A stretch of DNA of 64,000 bases from an uncultured Paraprevotella sp. Lineage in GTDB: Bacteria; Bacteroidota; Bacteroidia; Bacteroidales; Bacteroidaceae. Positions within the stretch are counted from its first letter, which is position 1. Every line of letters starts with the position of its first letter. The stretch lies in assembly GCA_900546665.1 (NCBI GenBank), contig URDY01000003.1, forward strand, positions 62,001-126,000. The letters are read 5' to 3'. This document shows, one piece after another, positions 18,003 to 25,700 of this stretch. The notes beneath the pieces were generated by a model. That model saw only the letters and a list, made by a program, of their open reading frames with translations. It made no database searches and was not told where the DNA came from. Both the position numbers and the translations under genes were made by a program.

Positions 18003-18929
18003 CTAAATCCATGATTTACGGCGAAAATACCATATAAAGACGGCTGTGATACAAACAGTCAGTGCCAATGCCAGCGGGAATCCCCATTCTGAATTTTCCA
18101 TGCCGTTGATAAGGTTCATACCGAAAAGGCTGGCTACCAATGTGGGGAACATGAGGATAATGGAAATGGAAGTCAGCATTTTCATCACGCTACTCACATT
18201 GTTATTGATGATGTTGGCGTATGTATCCATCGTGGAATCCAGAATGTTGGCATATATGGAGGTAGTTTCCCGTGCCTGGCTCATTTCAATATTGACATCC
18301 TCAATCAGGTCTGCGTCCAATTCGTCCACAGGAAGCTTGAACTTCAGTTTTGACAGTAAGGTTTCGTTGCCTCTGATGGAGGTGATGAAATACGTCAGGC
18401 TGTCTTGCAGGCGTGACAGGCTGATCAAATCAGCATTGTCGACATTCCGGTCAAGATGTTGTTTGGCTTTTTCGATAAGAGTGTTGATTTGTTTCAGACG
18501 TTTCAGATACCATACGGCAGAAGAGAGGAACAGCCGGAAGACCATGTCTACGGAGTCCGTAAATCCCAGGCCGCGTTTTTGCTGGTAGCTGACAAAGTCA
18601 ATCATCATGTTGGTTTCAAAGTTGCAGACTGTGATGCAGACCTCTTTATTAAGAATGATACCAAGCGGAATAGTTGTATACGGGGTACGCGAACGGACCT
18701 CTTTGACATAGGGAATTCGCAGGATGATCAGAATCCAGCCGTCGTCAAATTCATAACGGGCTCTTTCGTCCGTATCGGCGATGTCCATTAAGAAATAATC
18801 AGGAATGTGTAGCGTGTTTTCCAGATAGTCAATATCTTCCTGTGTAGGGCAAGTAACCTGAACCCAGCAGTTGGGCTCCCATTTTTCGAGTGTGCGTAAT
18901 CCGCCGTTTGTATTCCAGTATGTTCGCAT
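18003..18929 (-). CDS. corA: CorA-family divalent metal (Mg2+) transporter
   Basis: 308 residues. The N-terminal cytoplasmic alpha/beta domain is followed by a long helix and two C-terminal membrane helices (about 252-270 and 283-301). The selectivity motif GMN is at 270-272, with loop NLINGMENS following. The C-terminus is basic (RRKSWI). CorA channels move Mg2+, and some Co2+ or Ni2+, inward. The ATG at 18929 follows GGAGG by 7 nt on the minus strand. The leader can form alternative hairpins over that site, so translation may be controlled. Confidence 0.93.
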   Translation of the reverse strand: MRTYWNTNGGLRTLEKWEPNCWVQVTCPTQEDIDYLENTLHIPDYFLMDIADTDERARYEFDDGWILIILRIPYVKEVRSRTPYTTIPLGIILNKEVCITVCNFETNMMIDFVSYQQKRGLGFTDSVDMVFRLFLSSAVWYLKRLKQINTLIEKAKQHLDRNVDNADLISLSRLQDSLTYFITSIRGNETLLSKLKFKLPVDELDADLIEDVNIEMSQARETTSIYANILDSTMDTYANIINNNVSSVMKMLTSISIILMFPTLVASLFGMNLINGMENSEWGFPLALALTVCITAVFIWYFRRKSWI

Positions 18930-18986
18930 GAGAAATCCTCCATTGGTAAATCGGACGGAGGTTCCTTTTGATGCGAACCTCAGTCC
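18930..18986 (-). promoter_or_regulatory. Structured corA 5' leader with competing hairpins
   Basis: On the minus strand GGACTGAGGTTC (18986-18975) pairs with GAACCTCCGTCC (18964-18953), giving 11 of 12 pairs and a 10-nt loop. The CCTCC inside the right arm can instead pair with the GGAGG ribosome site at 18941-18937. The two pairings exclude each other, which suits a translational switch. No known Mg2+ riboswitch consensus was recognised. Confidence 0.45.
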
Positions 18987-19052
18987 TTGAAATTAATATT
19001 TTCCGCGTAATAATCGTCCATTCTTTGGTAAACACTATGATTAATTGCACTG

Positions 19053-19060
19053 CAAAAGTA
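19053..19060 (-). promoter_or_regulatory. corA promoter -7 element
   Basis: Minus-strand TACTTTTG matches TAnnTTTG. It predicts a leader of about 115 nt, which includes the hairpins. No convincing -33 box. Confidence 0.5.
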
Positions 19061-19116
19061 CAATAAAGATTTTAAAATAACTACTTTTTTGGATTCTTTT
19101 GGTCAATTTTGAGTAA

Positions 19117-19944
19117 TCAGGCTGTGGTTTCTTGGGTGACAGCCTTGGTCAGTTCGATGAAATCGGCAACAGAAAGCTGTTCCGGCCGTTTGCTGAAAAT
19201 TTCTGCGCTCAGGAACGGAGTATGATCCTTGACCGGCAAACCGTTTTGGCTGGCGGCCTGGTCGAGCTGGGTAAATACGGGACGGATGGAGTTTCGCAGC
19301 ACCTTTCTTCGTTGGTTGAATGTTGTTTTGACGATCTGTTTGAATAACCGTTCGTCACATCCCAGGTCCGTTGTGGCGTTGCGGGTCATACGGATCACGG
19401 CACTTTTGACTTTGGGGGGAGGGTTGAACACATTTTCATGAACCGTAAACAGGTATTCCACATTATACCAGGCTTGGATCAGTACGCTTAGTATGCCATA
19501 GGTCTTGTTGCCCGGTGAGGCTGCAATTCGTTCGGCCACTTCTTTCTGGATCATGCCTGTGCAACAGGGAATCAGTTCCTTATAGTCGAGCATTTTAAAG
19601 AATATCTGGCTGGAAATGTTATAAGGATAGTTGCCGGTCAGGACAAAAGGCTGGCCGTTGAACGTATTTTCTAGGTGCATTTTCAGAAAATCGTCCTCAA
19701 TGATGTGGTCTTCCAGTTGGGGAAAACGTTGGCGGAGGTAGGCTACGGATTCAAAATCTATTTCCACGACTTTGATCGGGCGTGGTTTGTTGATGAGAAA
19801 CTGGGTCATGACGCCCATTCCCGGTCCGACCTCAAGGACGGGGATATCAGGACATGCGTCAACGGTATCCGCAATGTCCTGCGCAATTTTTAAATCCTTT
19901 AAAAAATGCTGTCCAAGAAACTTTTTAGGTTTGACTGACTTCAT
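19117..19944 (-). CDS. rsmA: 16S rRNA (adenine1518-N6/adenine1519-N6)-dimethyltransferase
   Basis: 275 residues (KsgA). Starts MKSVKPKKFLGQHFL, the family N-terminus. The SAM motif LEVGPGMG is at 37-44, acidic E61, and the catalytic NYPYN at 105-109 (usually NLPY). It dimethylates two adenines near the 3' end of 16S rRNA in late 30S assembly. Divergent from the flippase-like gene: the start codons are 50 bp apart and the promoters overlap (minus-strand TATCTTTG at 19980-19973). Confidence 0.95.
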   Translation of the reverse strand: MKSVKPKKFLGQHFLKDLKIAQDIADTVDACPDIPVLEVGPGMGVMTQFLINKPRPIKVVEIDFESVAYLRQRFPQLEDHIIEDDFLKMHLENTFNGQPFVLTGNYPYNISSQIFFKMLDYKELIPCCTGMIQKEVAERIAASPGNKTYGILSVLIQAWYNVEYLFTVHENVFNPPPKVKSAVIRMTRNATTDLGCDERLFKQIVKTTFNQRRKVLRNSIRPVFTQLDQAASQNGLPVKDHTPFLSAEIFSKRPEQLSVADFIELTKAVTQETTA

Positions 19945-19960
19945 TCTTACTTTTTTATGT

Positions 19961-19980
19961 TACTTTTGCATACAAAGATA
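19961..19980. promoter_or_regulatory. Overlapping divergent -7 elements for rsmA and the membrane-protein gene
   Basis: TACTTTTG (19961-19968, plus) and TATCTTTG (19980-19973, minus) are both TAnnTTTG matches, only 4 bp apart. Each gives a leader of about 20 nt. Neither has a clear TTTG box at the expected distance. Confidence 0.5.
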
Positions 19981-19994
19981 AATAAAAAAACAAA

Positions 19995-21020
19995 GTGAAA
20001 GGCATTAGTGCTTCTAAGATTATATCGAGTGGATTGAAAATCATCCTGCCGTTGTTTGCAGCAGGGATGATTTTGTGGTGGATGTATAGGGATTTCGACT
20101 GGGAAGAATTACGACGTGCGCTCAGTTATGAAATGAACTGGACGTGGATGTGGCTGTCTATGCCTTTTGGTGTGTTGGCTCAGGTCTTCAGAGCTTTGCG
20201 CTGGCGTCAGACATTGGTTCCGTTAGGTGAGCGGCCACGGGTTCATACCTGTATCAATGCCATCTTCATGTCGTATGCGTCCAGTCTGGTCGTGCCGCGA
20301 GTCGGTGAAGTGTTGCGTTGCGGTTTGTTACGCCGTTACGAACAGACTCCTTTTACGAAAGCCTTGGGAACGGTGGTAACGGAACGTATGGTCGATTCCA
20401 TCCTGATTCTGTTGCTGGCCATGATTTCAGTCCTTTTGCAGATTAAAGTCTTTATGGTCTTTTTTGCAGAGACGGGAGTCAGCATAGAAGGGTTGTTCGG
20501 ACGTTTTACGATGGCAGGATTCTGGGTCACGGTGGCTTCCATACTGGCAATCCTGGTTCTTGTCCTGATCCTGGCATATAAACTGGCGTGGTTCAGTAAA
20601 ACCAAGAATCTGTTTCGTGATATTCTGGATGGCATCCTGTCATTGAGAAAGCTGAAAAACATACCTCTCTATCTCTTTTATTCAATAGGGATCTGGGTGG
20701 CTTATTTCCTGCATTTCTATCTGACCTTTTACAGTTTTACGTTTACTTCCGGACTAGGCGCATCTGCTGCTTTGGTTGCTTTCATTGTAGGTTGCTTTGC
20801 TGTACTGGTACCTACACCTAACGGGGCAGGTCCCTGGCATTTCGCAGTGAAAACCGTACTGGTCCTATATGGTGTGGCTGCCCAGCAGGGAGTGATGTTT
20901 GTGCTGGTCGTACATACGTTACAGACACTTCTTGTTCTGTTGTTGGGAGTGTATGCGCTGTTGGCTTTCGTGTGGACCAGACCGAAAGAGAAGCACGAGG
21001 CTAATATGATTGAATCATAA
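19995..21020 (+). CDS. Lysylphosphatidylglycerol synthase TM region/UPF0104-type membrane protein
   Basis: 341 residues with about eight membrane helices. Family features include the N-terminal helix-loop region EWEELRRAL-like (residues about 33-40), ALRWRQTLVPLGERP at about 69-83, and VPTPNGAGPWHFAV at about 272-285, the P-x-P-x-G-x-G segment of UPF0104 (YbhN/AglD-type) proteins. Relatives are proposed lipid flippases or accessory proteins; substrate unknown. The start is GTG at 19995, because the next Met at residue 21 would cut into the first helix. pepD follows after 31 bp with no promoter between. Confidence 0.82.
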   Translation: MKGISASKIISSGLKIILPLFAAGMILWWMYRDFDWEELRRALSYEMNWTWMWLSMPFGVLAQVFRALRWRQTLVPLGERPRVHTCINAIFMSYASSLVVPRVGEVLRCGLLRRYEQTPFTKALGTVVTERMVDSILILLLAMISVLLQIKVFMVFFAETGVSIEGLFGRFTMAGFWVTVASILAILVLVLILAYKLAWFSKTKNLFRDILDGILSLRKLKNIPLYLFYSIGIWVAYFLHFYLTFYSFTFTSGLGASAALVAFIVGCFAVLVPTPNGAGPWHFAVKTVLVLYGVAAQQGVMFVLVVHTLQTLLVLLLGVYALLAFVWTRPKEKHEANMIES

Positions 21021-21051
21021 AAGTTAAAGAATCATTTTAAAACGAATAATT

Positions 21052-22515
21052 ATGAGTGACGAAATTAAAAAACTGGAACCTCAGATTGTATGGCGTAATT
21101 TTTATGCTTTGACTCAGGTTCCGCGTCCTTCCGGACATTTGGAAAAAATACAGCAGTTCCTTCTGGACTGGGCTGCAGAAAGAGGTATTGAGGCTTTTAA
21201 GGACGGTGGCGAGAATATCGTGATGCGCAAACCGGCTACGCCGGGTATGGAAAACCGGCAGACTGTGGTCATGCAGGCACACATGGATATGGTACCTCAG
21301 AAACTTAAAGACAGCAAGCACCAGTTCGAGACCGATCCGATCGAAACCTATATTGATGGAGACTGGGTTAAAGCGAAGGGTACGACTTTAGGATCAGATG
21401 ACGGTATGGGTGTAGCTGCCATTATGGCCGTATTGGAAGATAAAGAACTGGTTCACGGTCCTGTCGAAGCTTTGATTACAGCTGATGAGGAAACCTGTAT
21501 GTACGGTGTGAATCATTTGGATGCGTCTACGCTCAAGGGAGATATCCTGTTGAATATTGATAATGAAACGATGGGCGAATTTGTGGTAGGAAGCGCAGGT
21601 GGTGTGAACGTAACTGCTACAATGGAATATAAGCCTGTGGCTGTGGAAGAAGGAGACAAGGCAGTCAAGATAACCGTAAAAGGATTGCGTGGCGGACATT
21701 CAGGACTGGAAATATCCGAGAACAGAGCTAATGCCAATAAACTGATGGCACGTTTGATGACATTGGCTATCAGTCGTTACGAAGCCCGTCTGTGTGCATG
21801 GGAAGGCGGTAACATGCGAAATGCGATTCCCCGCGAGTGTGAGGCTGTAATTACGGTACCGGCTGAGAGTGTGGCTGACTTGCAGGAACTGGTAGATTAT
21901 TGTGCGGATATCTTTACGGAAGAATACAGAGGTGTAGAAGAAAATATTGTGGTGGCAATGGAGGCTGTAGAGACTCCGGCCGAGCAGGTACCAGAAGATA
22001 TTCAGGACAATCTGGTAGATGCGCTGATGGCTTGTCATGATGGTGTATTGCGCAATATCCCGTCTATGCCTCATATCGTTGAAACTTCTTCCAATCTGGC
22101 TATTGTCAAGATCAATCCGACCAAGGCTGAAGTACTGATATTGGCCCGTAGCTCAAGTGAGAGTATGATGGATTACATTTCCGACATGTTGGAATGCACT
22201 TTCAATATGATTGGCATGAAGGTTAGTTTTGATGGACATTACGGCGCATGGCAACCTAATTTCGATTCTCCAGTGACAGCACAGATGGTAAAGATCTATA
22301 AGGAACTGTTCCAGGAAGATGCAGTCGTACAGGTGGTACATGCCGGATTGGAATGCAGTCTGATCGGTGAGGTTTATCCTAAGATGGATCTGGTCAGCTT
22401 CGGTCCTACCTTGCGTTCACCGCATACACCTGATGAGCGTTGCAACATTCCTTCTGTAGCCAAATTCTGGACCTTCCTGAAGGCTTTGTTGGCTCAGATT
22501 CCTGAAAAGAACTGA
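21052..22515 (+). CDS. pepD: Aminoacyl-histidine dipeptidase (peptidase D, M20C)
   Basis: 487 residues, normal for PepD. Metal ligands and catalytic residues are visible: H77 and D79 in QAHMDMV, D116 in GTTLGSDDGMG, and E146-E147 in ADEETCMYGV. GGHSGLEI marks the dimer/lid domain and a late histidine lies in LRSPHTPDER. It hydrolyses Xaa-His dipeptides such as carnosine and other dipeptides in the cytoplasm. Read with the upstream membrane-protein gene. Confidence 0.95.
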   Translation: MSDEIKKLEPQIVWRNFYALTQVPRPSGHLEKIQQFLLDWAAERGIEAFKDGGENIVMRKPATPGMENRQTVVMQAHMDMVPQKLKDSKHQFETDPIETYIDGDWVKAKGTTLGSDDGMGVAAIMAVLEDKELVHGPVEALITADEETCMYGVNHLDASTLKGDILLNIDNETMGEFVVGSAGGVNVTATMEYKPVAVEEGDKAVKITVKGLRGGHSGLEISENRANANKLMARLMTLAISRYEARLCAWEGGNMRNAIPRECEAVITVPAESVADLQELVDYCADIFTEEYRGVEENIVVAMEAVETPAEQVPEDIQDNLVDALMACHDGVLRNIPSMPHIVETSSNLAIVKINPTKAEVLILARSSSESMMDYISDMLECTFNMIGMKVSFDGHYGAWQPNFDSPVTAQMVKIYKELFQEDAVVQVVHAGLECSLIGEVYPKMDLVSFGPTLRSPHTPDERCNIPSVAKFWTFLKALLAQIPEKN

Positions 22516-22544
22516 AAAACGGCTGATGCCGGTTGAATAATGAC

Positions 22545-22592
22545 AAATGGCATTCCGATGTAGTTTACAGACTGGTCGGAATGTCATTTTTT
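22545..22592 (+). terminator. Terminator after pepD
   Basis: A 14-bp stem (22545-22558 with 22576-22589, one G-T pair), a 17-nt loop and a run of six T. Confidence 0.75.
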
Positions 22593-22728
22593 ATAGGTGA
22601 TAATCAGTACGGGTCTTATCTTATTGGCGCGGGATGCCTGTGAAACGGAAAATGTATGTTGTCGTTTGTGGATTCTGGGTTTTAAAATATTATAACTTTC
22701 TTTTTTTCTGATTTTCCGCTTGATTATT

Positions 22729-22736
22729 TATCTTTC
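22729..22736 (+). promoter_or_regulatory. Candidate promoter of the alpha-2-macroglobulin gene
   Basis: TATCTTTC differs from TAnnTTTG only in the last base and sits 29 bp before the ATG. Confidence 0.4.
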
Positions 22737-22765
22737 GACTATAAAAACGATTAAACTTTAACACT

Positions 22766-25700
22766 ATGAAACTGAACGGATGGTTTTGGGCTTTGATGGT
22801 GTGTCTGGTATCTTATGGCAGTGTAAGAGCAGACAGTTATGATTCATTGTGGAAAAAAGCCAAAGATTATGAGAGAAAGGATTTGCCGCAGTCTGCCTAT
22901 CAGGTTTCTTTGCAGATATTGAAAAAGGCGGAAGCGGAAAAAATCAAGGGGCAGGCCTTCTCGGCATGGCTTTATGGCTGCAGGCTTCGTCAGAAATGGC
23001 AGCCGGACAGTGTCTATAATGATATAAGGAAACTGGAAGCCCGAAAAAATATTCCAAATCAGACAGACAAAGCTGTAATTGCCTCATTGTTGGGTGAAGT
23101 TTATGTTGATTTTGCCAATTCGGTGGCCTATAGGCAGACTTCCCGTCAAGCCAGTCTTGACAGTCTGCAAGAGTGGTCGTACGATCAGTGTAAGGAAGCG
23201 GCTTTCAAAAACTATTGTCTGTCCATGCAGAATCCCGGGCTTTTGGCTGATGTACAGGCACGGGATTACGTCCCTTTCATTACGCAAGGTAAATGTGACG
23301 GGATCTTCAACGGCGATTTGCTGCATATCATCACCCGTCGGGCATTGTCGGATCTGGATGATATGAGACTGTCCAGCCAGGATCAGGCGTTGTATGCCGG
23401 AAAATGGTATGCTTCGGTGTTGTCTGTCTACCGTCAGAAGAACATGCGTGAGGCCGAATTATGGTGGATGCTCGACTCCGTAGACCGATTCTGTGATGAG
23501 GCCATTATTGTACCGTTGCGTTATCCCGGATCATATACGGATGAAATGAGAGAACGTGAGGCTTTGACGTCCAGTCGTTATCAGGCTTATTTCTCATTGT
23601 TGAAGCAGTTTGGTGATCTGCCGTTGGCTTCTGAAATTTATTGGCGGTTGTTGAATTGGAATGAGATATCCCTGAAACGCAGGATGGACTGGTATGAAGA
23701 AGCCCGTGGCCATTATGAAAACAGCGACTGCTGGAAATGGTTTGCGAGATGGAGGGACAGAGAAACGACTCCGGAAGTGAAGTGGAATATCCCACAACTT
23801 ATGTATCCTGACCGGCAGTGGGATTGCGTCGTGAGCAGCCGTAACATATCCACAGTCAGGATGGTCTGGTTTCGTCTGGATGAAAAAGGATGTCAGGAAC
23901 TGAACAAACTTTCCCGTGACAAGAAAATAGCCTATTGCCGGAAGAACTGTAAGATTGTCAACACTCAGGACTTCCGTATCGCTAACAGGTCGGAGTACCT
24001 TTATACGGAAGATACCTTGAAGATGGATATACCCGGTGTCGGTGTTTACGGCTTGTGGGTGACGGCAGACGGTAAGACCGATGAAGGTACGTTTTGCAAG
24101 ATCAGCGTATCAGGGTTGAAGTTGTTGCTGGCTTCCTGGCCTGATCACCGTGTGCGGTGCCGTGTCGTCGATGCCATGAGCGGTGCCCCGGTCCGTGCGG
24201 CCAAAGTCAACTTGTATCGCATGGAAAAAGGTCTGGAAAAAAGCCTGGTAGCCGGTATGACCGATGCCAGTGGAAGTATCAGTCTGCGTGCTCCTGATGA
24301 TGAGAATGTTCAGTTGACGGTCGGCGCCACTTGTGGAGATGATGTATTCCTGCCACATGTCAATTTCAGAAATATCTATTCTTATAATGAAAGACAGATC
24401 GAGAATGAGGAAGTCAGGCTTTATACTGACAGGGCCATTTACCGTCCCGGTCAGATTGTTTCAGTAGCAGGGGTGTTCTATCGGCAGAAAGACGGCAAGG
24501 CCAAAGTGTTGTCTGGTCGACTGGTCACCTTGGAACTGTGTAACAGCAATAATGAAAAAGTGACTTCCAAACAGGTCGTGACAGACGATATGGGAGGTTT
24601 CAGTGCTTCGTTTGCATTGCCTGTTGGAGGACTGTCCGGCTATTATACAATCCGGACAAGCAATAGCGCGGTATCCTTTAAGGTAGAAGAATATAAACGC
24701 CCAACCTTTGAAATCCGGTTGGATGAAGACCGGAAACAGTACCACACCGGTGACACCTTGACGGTGAGTGGTGTCGTGACGAACTATAATGGTGTGTCGG
24801 TCCGGAATGCCCGTGTGACGGGTACGGCCGGTTTCCGGTCATGGTGGATGCGTTTGCCGCAGAATCAGGCAAAGACTTCCCTTGATACGATTTCTACGGA
24901 TGCAGAAGGTCGGTTCAGTTATCGGATCTTGATTCCTAAAATGGAAGCGAAAGGAAGAATCTATGGCTTGGGTTACGAGTGTAAGATCAATGCCACAAAC
25001 GGAGCAGGGGAAACCCATGAGGCGACGAAAATGGTGCTGTTGGCCAATGATTTGATTCAGATTTCATTGGATATGCCGACGATGTGGGAGCGTCATACGG
25101 ATGCCACTTTCCGTGTAGATTTGTCAGGACAGATCCGACAACAGACTGCGGCCCGGATTACAGTCGCTTTTTACAGGCAGCAGGGGCAATCCTCCTGGCA
25201 ACTCGTTCGAGAAGATGAGGCCGTTGAGGCAGGGCGGGCGTATCATTTGAAAGTCAAGGGACAATGGGAACCGGGTAAATATGAAGCGAGGGTTCAGGCT
25301 GTGACCGGAACCGATACGGTCCGGACTGTCCAGCCGTTTGTCTGCTTCGATATGGAAGCATCGCGTCCGGTCGTCGATACGGTTGACTGGTATTACGATA
25401 CGGGTGATACCCTCAGCGTGGAGAAGCCGGTGAAAGTACAGATAGGCAGCAGTGCCGACAGTGTGAGACTGTATTACACCTTGTTCGCCAAGGAGAAGGT
25501 GTTGAAGGATACGATGATCTGTTTTTCTGATTCATTGCTGACTTTTGCCTATGAACCGGATTCGGAATATGGTGACGGCCTGTTGGCTTGCTTTGTCTTT
25601 GTCAAGAACGACAAGGTCTATACCCGAATGAAATATCTGTATAATCCCCGTCCGGACCGTCAGTTGAAGTTGAGCTGGAGCAGTTTCCGTGACAAGCTTA

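Noticed and set aside
18930..19046. Known Mg2+ riboswitch (M-box) before corA
   Set aside because: The leader of about 115 nt is too short and the conserved M-box helices are not recognisable; only the simple competing hairpins are claimed.
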